Shown piece by piece: positions 32,418 through 43,159 of a DNA stretch of 64,000 nt. Positions within the stretch are counted from its first letter, which is position 1; every line of letters begins with the position of its first letter. Position numbers and translations under genes: made by a program. Under the pieces are notes generated by a model that did no database searches, was not told the origin of the DNA, and saw only the letters and a list, made by a program, of their open reading frames with translations. Source of the stretch: Prorocentrum cordatum (Eukaryota; Sar; Dinophyceae; Prorocentrales; Prorocentraceae); assembly GCA_963575745.1 (NCBI GenBank), contig CAUYUJ010008535.1, positions 376,774-440,773 on the forward strand, given 5' to 3'.

Positions 32418-32999
32418 TCCCAGTGGAGGAGCGGCGAGGACCAAAAGCTTTCGCTTGCCCCGGCTGCTGGGGTGGTTTGTCTCCCGTGGGCCTCCAGAGG
32501 CCTCCGGGCTCCGGGGACCTCGGGGGCCCCTCTCCCGGGGGGGGTCTCTGGAACCTGTGCTTCTCCACCTCCAGTTCTCCTGGCACGCGTAGACGCCGGT
32601 CGTTGAGAGTAGGTATTTTTTGGATGCCCAGACCCCGATCTGCTTCAAGCGCCTTCCTACTTCAAGAGTCGACACGCTTTTGCTGTGTTTTGTTATTCCG
32701 GGGGGGGGCCGGGACCCAATCAGCTTAACCCGCCTTCCTGCTTCATGTTTTTACCTACTTTTTTCGACCGACGTGTACAGTCGAGGTCGATTCGTAGGTC
32801 GACCCTGCCAAAATCAAGGATACCCTTGTGTCATATGTGTTTCGCGACCCGTGCCTTCTGACATTCCTACGGCATTGTGGCCCTCGGAAGGGTCTTGAGT
32901 CCTTTGGCGTGTGCCGTCTCCAATCCAATCACCCCGACTGTAGACGGGTAGTGGAGCTCGGCCCATCCCGCCATCGCTGCTGCATCGTGGATTACAGGC
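32418..32999. other. No recognisable gene
   Basis: Mixed sequence. A motif GGTCGACCCTGCCAAAATCA near 32797 resembles GGTCGACCCAGTCAAATCAA near 18931, a weak dispersed similarity. Confidence 0.4.
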
Positions 33000-33110
33000 T
33001 TCTTGGATGCCTCGTTGGGGACCTCTTGGGGGGGCGCCTGACGAGCCTCGGAGGAGCTTATTGGGGACCTTCTTGGGGACCTCTGGGGGGGCTCTCGGTG
33101 GCTTCCAATA
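33000..33110 (+). repeat. Degenerate GGGACCTCTTGGGG short repeat
   Basis: Irregular units of 10-16 bp of the GGGACCTTCTTGGGG kind. Confidence 0.5.
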
Positions 33111-33597
33111 ACCACGCCCATCCCCCCATCCCATCTCCTTCTCCTTCACATCCTTCTCCGATTCAGCACAACTTTGAAAGTCTTTCCAGCACGCTTGTTT
33201 TTTTGTTGCGTCCCGCCAGGAAGAAGCCTTGCATGTTTTGCGTGCGTGACAGTGTGTACGCGTGCGTGCGGGTGTTGTAATTCAAGCCAACCTCACGAAA
33301 CGATTGTCCAATACCCTTTTCAAATCGAATGCACGATTGCCTTCAATTTTCAAGACAGGAGAGTTCGACTGAGATTGAGTCATAGTGAGGATGGTAACGG
33401 TAATTAGCAGCGATTGTGATGGTGGTTTTGCTTGCGATGGCGATGATGTTGGTTTGTTCCAAGTGCCGTTGTCAGTGGCCCATATTCCTCAAGGAGTGGC
33501 CCCGGGAGGCGGAGGTGGAGCCGGGAAGTAGTTAATAATTCTCTCCCTCTCTCACAGTCGTTTTCTAAGTCGTTGCGTGCGCATGCAGATGCACACA
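33111..33597. other. No recognisable feature
   Basis: Mixed sequence without domains or structure. Confidence 0.4.
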
Positions 33598-33902
33598 CAT
33601 GGATATATCTATATATATAGATAGATGTATACATATAGATAGATAGATAAATAGTTATATAATATAGTTATATAGGTCGATACATATATGTATATAGAGA
33701 TATACAGAAATACATATATGTATATGCATATAATCATATATATGCATATATATGTATATACATACATATGCATATATATATGTATACAAATATACATTTA
33801 TATAGATATCTAGACATATACATACATACATACACATGTATATGTATATATGTATACATATATACATACATATATATATGTATACACACATATATATATA
33901 AC
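33598..33902. repeat. TATA/CATA-rich tract, about 305 bp
   Basis: ATAT, ACAT and GATA variants. Tyr/Ile-rich frames are artefacts. Confidence 0.9.
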
Positions 33903-33904
33903 AG

Positions 33905-34470
33905 AAAGCATGCCGCCCTCGCGGGTTTCCCAGGGAACCCCAGAAGGGCCTCGGGACGGCCCAGGACGGCTCCGAGATACCCCACAGGAGCCCTCAGACG
34001 GCGCAGGACACTCCCGCCGGCCACGAGACCCCGACGAACGTCCAAGACAGTGCCAAGAGGCCTCCAAGGGGCCCCCAGCATCGCCCAAGAGAGACCCAAG
34101 GAGACCCTCGAGATACCCAAATCATTGAAAAGCCCAGTGGGAAAGCAGTGATTGCTGCATTCTCGCCTTTTCGCTTCCTATACGCTTCTGAGGTTTGCGA
34201 ATAACCTGGGAGATTCCCAAAATGGCCCCAAGTGGTGCCCCAAGCCGCCCCAAGAGGCGCCAGGTGACCCCACGAAGCCCCTGGAACGCGCGAAGGGGCA
34301 CCCACGATGCCCAAAAGAGTCTCCTCAGACGATCTGGAGAGCTCCCCAGATGTGCCCAGGAGACTCCCAAGATGCCCCCGAAAGCCCGAAGAGAGCCCAA
34401 GAGGCCCAAAGAGGTCCCCAGGAGTGTCCAAGAGCACGGAAGCGGCCCCAGGACACCTCCCTGATACCAT
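33905..34470 (-). repeat. Degenerate CCAAGAGGCCC short repeat
   Basis: Complementary-strand form of the GGGCC-CTTGG tracts, for example CCAAGAGGCCTCCAAGGGGC and CCAAGAGGCCCAAAGAGG. About 560 bp, interrupted by unique sequence at 34125-34205. Confidence 0.6.
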
Positions 34471-35134
34471 CTAAACCATTCCCGTCTCACACGAGGAATC
34501 CTAAGTTAGAGATAGGAGCAGCCACAGTGCAAGCTCTAAGCTTGGTGCCCCGCCGTGCACTACACGGCTAAGATTTGATCCCCTCTCACCCGCCAAGCGC
34601 ACCCTCGCCCCGTCCTGTTCCTTTCCTCGTCCCTCGTCACGTTCTTCCAGTCCCTCGTCCCGTCCTCCCCTTCCTCCTCCCTACTCTAGAGAGTCCCGCG
34701 AACTCGCCACAGCCTCCCTTCAGCGGGCGACCGCGCCAAACCTAAGGGAGCGGTGCGAGCAGCGTGCCTGGTATCCTTGTCCTGCCCCAGCCGAGTGCAC
34801 GCGCTCGGGTGCGTGCAGGTGTTCAAAAGTCTCCCTTCTTTGTGTTGTGGCGACCAAGATCGCCGAGAAGGCGACACGGGTGGGCACGTGACAAAGCCTC
34901 GGCCGACGCATTGAAGTCCTGAACCCTGACATGAATCCCCAGTTACCCCTGGTGCAAGCACCGCCGGGGAAGGTTGACACAGAAGCCCCCCCCTTCTGCC
35001 TTTGCTCCAAATTTCTCTTTCCCCCGACCCGGACTGAGATGGGCGGCTGATGCTACGTCCTACAGTGCAGTCAACAGCTGCGAGAAGACGCGTGGGAGAA
35101 GACACAGTGGATTGAACCGACACGCGCGTCAGTC
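34471..35134. other. No recognisable gene
   Basis: Mixed sequence, open frames without domains. Confidence 0.45.
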
Positions 35135-35142
35135 AGTCAGTC

Positions 35143-35314
35143 TAGGGGAACAAACAACGACATAAACATGAAGACTCGGAGGTCCGCGCGGATTTCTCGG
35201 AACGGCGCTGAACCCCCCTCCCTGGCGCGCGGAGCGCGCCAGGGGCGGCGCCGGAGGCGACGCCAGGGGGCCCCAGCGCCGATCCGATAAGTCCGCGCGT
35301 TGTTCGTTTCCCTA
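35143..35314. repeat. Family A-I element with 8-bp target duplication
   Basis: TIRs TAGGGGAACAAACAACG and the near-complement GTTGTTCGTTTCCCTA; core CTCGGAGGTCCGCGCGGATT and GGCGCGCGGAGCGCGCCAGG. AGTCAGTC flanks it directly at 35135-35142 and 35315-35322. An intact small DNA-transposon-like element. Confidence 0.8.
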
Positions 35315-35654
35315 AGTCAGTCCCCCCTCTCTTCCGCCCTTCCCTCACCACCCACCAAACCACCCCAACCCAACCCGAAGGCTTCAAGTTGACCTCCACT
35401 TCCAGTGGGGGGGGGATCGGGGAACGTCGAAAAAAAACACATGGTCCCCGTACCCCCCCCAACCCGAAATTCGGGTCGAATTCGTGCCTTCGGGTTGGGT
35501 TGGGGTGGTCTGGTAGGTAGTCCTTCCCTTCTCACCTCCGTCGCGCAGCAGCCACCGCGCCCTCTGTCTCTCGCCTCGTGCCGTGCGCAGGCGGGGGCCC
35601 GCGGCGCCGTCGTCGCCCTCGCGGGTGGCCAGCGCCCACGCCTCTCCTTGATTG
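35315..35654. other. No recognisable gene; local duplicate
   Basis: AACCCGAAGGCTTCAAGTTG and the reverse-type CGTGCCTTCGGGTTGGGTTG form a small inverted repeat at about 35376-35510. Confidence 0.4.
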
Positions 35655-35985
35655 GGGGAGGAGGAGGAGGAGGAGGAGGAGGAGGAGGAGGAGGAGGAGG
35701 ACGAGCAGGAGGAGAAGGAGGAGGACGAGGCTCCTATTCCTCCTTATCCTTCTCCTCCTCTCCTCTTCCTCCTCGTCCTCGTCATCCTCCTCCTCCTGTT
35801 CCTCCTCCTCCTCCTCCCCCTCCTCCTCCTCCTCCTCCTCCTCCTCCTCCTCAGGAGAAGGTGGAGGAGGATGAAACCAAGGAGGACGACTAGGAAGAGG
35901 GGGAGCAGCAGGAGGAGGAGGAGGAGGAGGAGGAGGAGGAGCAGGAGGAGGAGGGGGGAGTGGAGGGGGAGGACGACGACGACGA
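35655..35985. repeat. Alternating (GAG)n and (CTC)n blocks
   Basis: GAG block 35655-35725, CTC block 35745-35855, GAG block 35858-35960. The strand switches make the region self-complementary and adjoin the large palindrome. Confidence 0.85.
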
Positions 35986-37255
35986 CAGCAACAATCATTT
36001 CGGAACTGTTCGCTCTTATCTGCTCGCGTGCCGTTCTGCACGTATATCCCAGACCCTCGATTGTCTCTTCGACTTCGATCATACCCCCCTTGGGGGTACA
36101 TCCTCCTTACCGGCCAGCTCCTAACACAGGGGAAGGAAAGCAGGAGGGAAGAGACAAGAGGAGGAAAAAGGATGGAGCACGAGAGAGATTTTCAGGAGGG
36201 GGGTTAGAAGCAGTAGTGCAAGCGGCAGGACCAGAAGGGCGGATCGGGTGGGCGGACCCTAACGGGCATGTCGGGCGGGCGGGCTAGACGGCCGGATCGA
36301 GCGGGCGAGTCGTCGTCGAAGCTTCAACCCAACATGAATCGCACGGAAGTTTCGAGTGATAGCGCGGTCCCCAAGTAAATCGTGAGGAAGTCCTAAGCGA
36401 GAGCGTGACTCCTGAGTGCTAGGGGCACGGCGCCACAATGAATTGCAAGGAGGTGCCACGCGAGAGCGCGATTCCTGCACGAATTGTGAGGAAGTCCCGC
36501 GTGAGAGCGCGATTTGGGAATAACAATTGAGGAAGTATCAGGCGGGCGCCGTTGTTGTTGTTTTTGTAGTTCGGGGTCTCAACGCACTTTGGTGACCCCT
36601 CGCTTGCCCTTAGAAAATTCACGGTGCGAGACCGGAGAGAAGCACTAGAATTGAAACATTTCAGAAGTGAGAACTCAATAACGGCTTCCTCCTGACACTT
36701 CCCAAATCGCACTCTCGCGCGGGATTTCCTCACAATTCATGCAGGAATCGCGGTCTCGCGTGGCACCTCCTCGCAATTTATTGCGGCGCCGTGCCTCCTA
36801 ACACTCAGGAGACACGTTCTCGCTTGAGCCTTCCTGAAGATCTATTTTGGATTCGCGCTATCGCTCGAGATTTCCTCGCGATTCATGCAGCACGCTGCTT
36901 CAGCAACCCGCTTGCTCGACCTGGCCGCCTGGGCCCGCCTTCCGACCCGCCCGTTCAGGTCTACCCGCCCGATCTGCCCGTCTGGCTCTGCCATGTGTTT
37001 TCTGCTCCTAGCCCCCCTCCTGCTACTCTCGCGCGCTCCATTCTCTTCCCTCCCCCTTGTCTCGTCCTTCCATCCGTCTTCTCTTCCCCTGCTTTGAGGG
37101 CTGCGCGAAGTGCACGTTCCAGGTAGGGAAGAGATACACCCCTAAGGGGGTACGATCGAAGACGAAGAGGGCGGGTATCGATGGTTTGGGATGTACGCGT
37201 TGAATGGCACTCGAGCAGATGAGAGCGAACAGTCTTACAATGAGTGGTGTAGTTG
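35986..37255. repeat. Large imperfect inverted repeat (arms about 520-550 bp)
   Basis: The left arm (about 35986-36510) and right arm (about 36705-37255) are reverse complements at roughly 75-80% by eye along their full length. Paired markers: CTGTTCGCTCTTATCTGCTC with GAGCAGATGAGAGCGAACAG; CGGCGCCACAATGAATTGC with GCAATTTATTGCGGCGCCG; GTGCCACGCGAGAGCGCGAT with ATCGCGGTCTCGCGTGGCAC. The spacer is about 195 bp. The right arm resembles the tandem units that follow. Confidence 0.75.
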
Positions 37256-37600
37256 TTGTTGTTGCTGTTGTTGCTGCTACTGTTGCTGTTGCTGTTGGTG
37301 TGGGTGGTGCTGGTGTTGGTGTTGACGGTGTTGGTGTTGACTTTGCTGTTGGTGTTGTTGGTGCTGTTGGTGCTGTTGTTGCTGTTGGTGGTGGTAGTGT
37401 TGTTGTTGTGACTGTTGACGTTGGTGTTGGTGTTGGTATTGCTGTTGTTGGTGGTGGTGTTGTTGTTCGTGGTGGTGTGGTTGGTGTTGGTGTTGTCGGT
37501 CGTGTTATTGTGGTTGTTGTTGATGATGCTGTTGGTGTTGTTGTTGTTGTTGCTGGTGTTGCTGGTGTTGGTGGTGGTGTTGTGTTGTCATTGTTGAACT
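37248..37600. repeat. (TTG/GGT)n trinucleotide tract
   Basis: GTTGTT, GGTGTT and GCTGTT triplets over about 350 bp. A Val-rich open frame is an artefact. Confidence 0.9.
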
Positions 37601-37649
37601 CTCATTTCTGAAGAATAATTATTGTTGATCCCCCCATTTTTCTCTATAC

Positions 37650-38319
37650 AAATGTGCCCCTCGACGCTCGCATATTCTTTTTTGGCGAGGAAAGTCTCGA
37701 TGCTCAAACTAGGCCCCTGGCCCCCGGGTTACAACAACAACGGCTCCCGCCTAAGACTTCCTCACAATGTATCCATGACCCACGCTCCCGCCCGAGACGT
37801 CCTCGCATTTTATTCAGGAATCGCGCTCTCGCTTGCGACTTCTTTACAATGTATTCAGGAATCGCTCTCCCGGCGCTCTGGAGTCGCGGTCTCGCTGGAC
37901 TCTTGCCTGCAAATTACTGAAGAATAGCGCCATAGCGCCCTTGCGTTGGAATTTCTTGCAATTTGCTCAAACGCCGCGCTCCCGCCACCCAGGCACCCAG
38001 GAGTCGCGCCCGCTGTGGCCCCATGTGCATGTCCTTCGTGGCCCCGCTGTCGCCGTTTGTGGCCCCTTCACTGTCCTACGTGACCCAGTTGCTACCCTCA
38101 GTGGCCCCATCGTTGCCTTCTGTGGCCTCGCACTATCTGCCCTTAGCGGCCCCCGCTCATTCGCGCTCTTCGTGGCCCCATACGCATTCCCTTGGTGTCC
38201 CCGCTGTCGCCCTTCGTGGCCTACTTCGTGTCCTTCGTGGCCCTGCTGTCGTTCTCTCTCGCTCTCGCTTTCGCTCGTCGTCGCCGTCGTCGTAGTCGTC
38301 GTCGTCGTCTCCGTCGTCT

Positions 38320-38365
<46 letters not shown>

Positions 38366-38625
38366 GGTCGGTCCCCTGTCCGTCCCTCTTGGGGTCGGGT
38401 CGACGGTCCGCGGCCGCCCCGCCGATCAGCGCTGCCGCTGGCCAGGCCGACGGTCCGCGGCCGCCCCGCCGCTTGCCGGGGCCCGGCCTGCAGGGAAGAA
38501 AGGTATACCCCCCAAAAGAGGTTCGATCGAAAACATAGAGGGCGGGTATCGAGCGTTTGGGAAATAGGCGTTATTGGACACTCGAGCAGATAAGGGCGAA
38601 CAGTATTAAAATGATTGAACTCTCT
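37650..38625 (+). repeat. Tandem unit 1 of a 1-1.4 kb repeat
   Basis: Order: CTCGCATATTCTTTTTTGG, CAACAACAACGGCTCCCGC, subrepeats of about 43 bp (GACTTCCTCACAATGTATCC, AGGAATCGCGCTCTCGCTTG), a CTTCGTGGCC minisatellite, a TCG array (38275-38365), then GGTCCGCGGCCGCCCCGCCG and GGGCGGGTATCGAGCGTTTG. The last 200 bp are nearly identical to unit 2, offset 1364 bp. Confidence 0.75.
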
Positions 38626-38689
38626 TTCCTGCAACAATTGGTGTTGGTCCCCCCGTCCGGTGCACATTATTTTTTCGATTGAAGTGCCC

Positions 38690-39677
38690 TTCCCGGGGCT
38701 CGCAATTTTTTTTATAAGGGAAAGTCTTAAGGGAAAATCTTGAGCGTCAAACTGTGTCGTTGGCCCCTGGTTTACAAAAACACCAACAACAACAACGGTT
38801 CCCGCTTCGGACTTCCTCACAATGTAGCCAGGACCCTCGCTCCCGCCCGAGACTTCTTCGCGTTTTATTCAGGAATCGTGCTCTCGCTTGGGCTTCCTTA
38901 GCATTTAATCTCCCGGCGCTCTGGAGTCGCGCTCTCGCTGGAGACTTGCTTGCAACTACTGCAGAATAGCGCCCTTGCGTTGGAACTTCTCGCAATTTAC
39001 TCAAGCGCCGCGCTCCCTACACCCAGGCACCCAAGAGTCGCGCTCACGCTTAGGACACTCTCGCAGCTTACATAGGAATCGGGATCTCGCTGCCCGTCGT
39101 GGCCCCGTTGCAACCCTTCGTGGTCCCCCCGGTTTGTTTCGTGGCTTCGTTGCAGCCCTTCGTGGCCCACTCGCTGCCCTTCGTGGCCCCGTTGCAGCCC
39201 CTCGTGGCCTCCTCGCTGCCCTTCGTGGCCCCGTTGCAGTCCTTCGTGGCCCCCTCGCTTTGTGCCGTGGCCCCGTTGCAGCCCTTCGCGGCCCCCTCCC
39301 TGCCCTTCTTTTCCTCCTCGCTGCCTTTCGTGGCCCCGTTGCAGTCCTTCGTGGCCCCCTCGCTTTGTTTCGTGGCCCCGTTGCATCCCTCCGTGGCCCC
39401 CTCGCGGCCCTTCGTGGCCCCATCTATGTATGCCCTTCGTGGCCCCCGCTCGTTCGCGCCGTGGTGGCCCCGTATGCATATGCCCTACGTGGCCCAATCG
39501 CTACCCTCAGTCGCCCCATCGTTGCCTTCTGTGGCCCCGCATTATCTGCCCTTCGTGGCCCTCGCTCGTTCGCGCTCTTCGTGGCCCCATACGCATTCCC
39601 TTCGTGTCCCCGCTGTCGCCCTTCGTGGCCTACTTCGTGTCCTTCGTGGCCATGCTGTCGTTCTCTTTCGCTTTCGC

Positions 39678-39709
<32 letters not shown>

Positions 39710-39990
39710 GACGACGTCGTCGTCGTCGTTGTCGGTCCCCTGTCCGTCCCTCTTGGGGTCGGGTCGACGGTCCGCGGCCGCCCCGCCGGTCTGCGCTGCC
39801 GCTGGCCAGGCCGACGGTCCGCGGCCGCCCCGCCGCTTGCCGGGGCCCGGCCTGCAGGGAAGAAAGGTAGACCCCCCAAAAGAGGTTCGATCGAAAACAT
39901 AGAGGGCGGGTATCGAGTGTTTGGAAATAGGCGTAATTGGACACTCGAGCAGATAAGGGCGAACAGTCTTAAACTTATGACTGTTGTTGG
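38690..39990 (+). repeat. Tandem unit 2 of a 1-1.4 kb repeat
   Basis: Same order as unit 1: CTCGCAATTTTTTTTATAAG, CAACAACAACGGTTCCCGC, the 43-bp subrepeats, an expanded CTTCGTGGCC minisatellite, a TCG array (39676-39742), and GGGCGGGTATCGAGTGTTTG. A long Pro/Ala/Val-rich frame runs through it but reflects the minisatellite. Confidence 0.75.
39095..39440 (+). repeat. Minisatellite with 36-42 bp unit (CTTCGTGGCCCC)
   Basis: About nine units such as GTTGCAGCCCTTCGTGGCCC alternating with CCTCGCTGCCCTTCG. Units are multiples of 3, so frames stay open and read VAPLQPFVAP-like repeats. Confidence 0.75.
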
Positions 39991-40045
39991 TGCTGTTGTC
40001 GTTGTTGTTGTTGTTCTTGTAAGTCGGGGGCAAGGGACCAGATAT

Positions 40046-40321
40046 GAAGTTCAATACCCCCCTGAAACAGCTAGGTGCGAGCCCCACGAGGAGCACCTTG
40101 ATGGACGTTGCAACATTCGATTTGGAGGTGCAGTGGCCGACTGTTGGGGGTCCACGTTGGTTCACTATCGAAGACGCCCGGGCCGAACCACCGCCGCCCC
40201 CAGCATGACTGGCAATGCCCTTGTGGCCACATGCTGGGCCAACGTCTGGCTAAGCTATTGGACTATGTGCTTTCTCCGTTGCTGTGGGATTCCTTGGGGG
40301 AACACTGTCGGCGGCGCGCCC
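40046..40321. other. No recognisable feature
   Basis: Unique-looking spacer. TGGGCCAACGTCTGGCTAAG near 40228 resembles GGGCCAAAGCTTGGCCAAGC near 53449, hinting at one more dispersed repeat. Confidence 0.4.
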
Positions 40322-40505
40322 GCGGGGGAAGTGGGAAGGGGATGGCCTTCTCAAAAGGCTCGGAAGTCCCCCGGCCTTCTGAGAAGTCGTTTAAGTCTTA
40401 CCCGAAAACAGAGACAACTTATCAGAAGGCGCGAGGGCTTCTCAGAAGTCCCACCGGCTGCGGAGGGGGCCTTCTCCTTCTCATTTCCAAGTTTTGGGGT
40501 CGGGG
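40322..40505. repeat. Family H inverted-repeat element, copy 1
   Basis: GGATGGCCTTCTCAAAAGGC at the left and GGGGGCCTTCTCCTTCTC at the right, with several CTTCTGAGAAG palindromes inside. Matches 55712-55890. Confidence 0.5.
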
Positions 40506-40519
40506 CGGATGGCGGGGAA

Positions 40520-40665
40520 TTTCAGGAGAAGGAGGAGGAGGAGCAGAAGGAGGAGGGGAGGAGGAGGAAGAGGAAAAGGAGGAGAAGGAGGAGGAGGAAA
40601 AGGGAGCCGAGGAGGAACAGGAGGAGGAGGAGGAAAAGGAAAAGGAGGTGGGAGGAGGAGGGGGG
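40520..40665. repeat. (GAG/GGA)n microsatellite
   Basis: GAG with AAG and CAG interruptions, about 145 bp. Confidence 0.9.
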
Positions 40666-40776
40666 AGGCTCCTGAAGGCTTCTTGCGGGGCTCTCGGAGG
40701 CCTCAGAAGGGGCCTCACGGGGTCGAGGGCAGTCGGAAGCCCGAGAGGGCGAGAGCGCGAGTATCTTTCAAACGCC

Positions 40777-41194
40777 TACAGTGGAGGCCCATGCCGAGAA
40801 ACACGCTGCTCACCTCCAGGCGATCGTTGTTTATTCCTTGTTTTCCCGATCGGCGCGGGCCCTCGCACCCCCCCCCTCCTCTCCCCCCATGGAGTGGATC
40901 TTGGCTGCTGTTGGCGCCTGTTTCAAGCAGGTGGAGTCCCTACCCCATAGGACGCAGGGTTGCAAACAGGCGCACTAAGCAGAGGTCCGGAGCCAGACCC
41001 CCCCCTCCCCTCCTTTCCGCCCAATGTCCAAACGCCGCATAAGACAACGCTCACCAGGATGACCCGGGTTTCTTGGGTTACTATGGTTTTGCGATGGAAC
41101 GCGTGACGTTCCTTCACCAAAAACCAATGGACGTCCTGGGGTCTCAGGGTTGGGTTTCTTGTGGAAAGTTTTTTGTGGTCGGGCCTCCACTGTA
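40777..41194. repeat. Family D inverted-repeat element, copy 2, interrupted
   Basis: TACAGTGGAGGCCCATGCC at the left and GTCGGGCCTCCACTGTA at the right. The core is split at the position matching the CTCCAGGGTG step of other copies by a family G insert. Confidence 0.8.
40821..41050 (+). repeat. Family G element, copy 2, nested in family D
   Basis: Matches 20296-20512 in order (GCGCGGGCCCTCGC, TGGCGCCTGTTTCAAGCAGG, AAGCAGAGGTCCGGAG). The host sequence CTCACC..CAGG is repeated on both sides (CTCACCTCCAGG before, CTCACCAGG after), a likely target duplication. Confidence 0.75.
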
Positions 41195-41219
41195 CATCAA
41201 GTCACTGATGTAGCATTCT

Positions 41220-41900
41220 TCGGGCAGTCCTGGAGGGCCCCTCGGAGCCCTTTTGGGCAGTCCTGGGGGGGGGTATTTGGCCGTCCTGAGGCCGTCTCAG
41301 GCCGTCCTGGGCCCATCGTAGGGCAGTCGGGGGCAGTTCGGGGCCATCTTGTTTCCTTTGGGGCCCTCTCGGACGTCTTCACCTTAGAGACCGTCTTGGA
41401 GGCCGCATTGGACCGTCGTGGCAATGCTGGATGAGATTTAGTGGACTTCGCGTTTTTGTCAGATGAGCCGGCGGGTTTAGCCGGGGGGGCTCCATCGGCT
41501 GTAGTCTGGCGCGCCAGCAGACAGCCCCTCTTGCAAGCAATGGTGGCCTGCGGATCTCTGGTAGCCTTCGTTCGGCCCTACCCGCCGCCGTGCCCGCGTG
41601 CCGTGGACGAGAGCCTCCTTGGAGGCACATGCGGGTCTGTCGGGGTGCCTCTCGGGGGCCTCTTGGAGGGCTCTTGCGGGCCTCTGGTTGCTGGCGGTCT
41701 CGGAGGTCATCTCAGGGCACGGGGGCTCGAACTGTCGCTTCGGGGTCCCTCTCTTGGGCCCCTCTTGCGGCCGTTTTTCTGGCCGTTGTCCATGACACTT
41801 GGGCCGTCGTGAGGCCCCCAGGTGGGGCTTCTTGGGCCGTCTTGGGACCATATCGGGGGGCCCGTGGGCAGACTTGGAGAGCTGGAACCCGAACCAACGA
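41220..41900 (+). repeat. Degenerate GGGCC-CTTGG short repeats
   Basis: Two blocks (41220-41400 and 41640-41880) of units such as GGGCAGTCCTGG and GGGCCGTCTTGGG. The interval 41440-41620 has an open frame (VDFAFLSDEPAGLAGGAPSA) with no recognised domain. Confidence 0.5.
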
Positions 41901-42179
41901 GAACGCTACTATCCTTTTAACACCTAAGGGGCAACCGTAAATGTGTCTCTTGGAGGTCTTCTCGGGGGCTTCTTGAGGTGGGGCGTCTTGGGGGCCTCTG
42001 AGGTCGCTCTTCTGCCGTCTTGGGACCCTCTGGCCTCAGGACAAGTTTGGCGCGGAGCCCCACAAAGGCACGCGACAACCATCGGAGACACCCAGAGCAA
42101 TCTGGCAATCTGGTTTCCAGGCAATTTGGTTGCATGCACCATTTTACAACACCCAGTGCTGCGGATTGACGGCTCTTGA

Positions 42180-42800
42180 GAACCGCAGTGCCTCGAGGTA
42201 CGGAGGCGGATCACCATGCCTCGAGGCACGGTGGCAGATCCCGTTCCGATCAAACACGTGGGCGGGGCGCCCCACGAATTGGACAGAGTCATGGCAGAGG
42301 GCTACAGCAGTGTCCATACTCAGTAATGGTGGAGGGGGGCACGAGTGCAGCAGGCGACGTGGGAATAGCGCCTTTGGGACGGCCGAAGACGAATCTGTTC
42401 GAAGTCGATCGGGCTGGAAACACCATACAGAACATAACATGTCGAACCAGGGGGATAGCGCCCTTGGGGATGGCCGAAGGTGAATAGGCAAAGTCGATCG
42501 GGCTGGGATCGACACAGAACATGCAATGTCGAATGCGACTCGACCGCAACAACCATGCATCAAACATGGCCTGGACTATTTCGTGTGTGGAGGGTGACGC
42601 CCGGGAGAGGCGGCACCCGCATTGGACAGTATCATGGTAGAGGGGGGAGGAGTGGAGGTCCTATTGAGTATTGGTACAAGGGGAGATTAGAGGAGAGGAG
42701 GGGAAGGAGGAAAGTTGGTAGAGGGGGGTATTCAGATTTAGTATTTGGTAACAGGGGAGATTAGGGGAGAGGAGGGGAAGGAGGAAGTTGGTCGAGGGGA
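42180..42800 (+). repeat. Local tandem duplications
   Basis: A unit of about 90 bp is duplicated (42361-42447 and 42450-42536; both carry AAGTCGATCGGGCTGG and GAACAT...AATGTCGAA-type ends). CCTCGAGGTACGG/CCTCGAGGCACGG and ATTGGACAGAGTCATGG/ATTGGACAGTATCATGG are further pairs, and GGGGAGATTAGAGGAGAGG is duplicated at 42686 and 42757. Confidence 0.6.
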
Positions 42801-42947
42801 GGAGGGAAGAGAGGTGAATGGGCCCTTAGGGGGACGACGATGGGGACAGGCGAATGGCCCGGGGAGAGCAGAGAGGAAGGAGGGGCGATACGCCACTGGG
42901 CGAGACGGGACGATGGTCATCAAGGGATTTTTGAGGTTTTGACCCCT

Positions 42948-43126
42948 TACAGTGGAGGCTCATGCAAGAAACACCCTGCTTGCCTCCAGGGTGCCCTGGA
43001 TTTCTGGGGTTTCGATGGTTCTGTGATGGTAAGCGTGACGTTCCCACACCAAGAATCAATGGACGTCCTGGGGTCTCAGGATTGGGTTTCTTGTGAAAGG
43101 TTTCTTGTGGTCGGGCCTCCACTGTA
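42948..43126. repeat. Family D inverted-repeat element, copy 3
   Basis: Complete: TACAGTGGAGGCTCATGC to GGTCGGGCCTCCACTGTA, with GGTTCTGTGATGGTAAGCGT and CTGGGGTCTCAGGATTGG in the core. Confidence 0.75.
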
Positions 43127-43159
43127 GGGCCTGGGACGTCTCCAGGGTCTATCGGGGAC

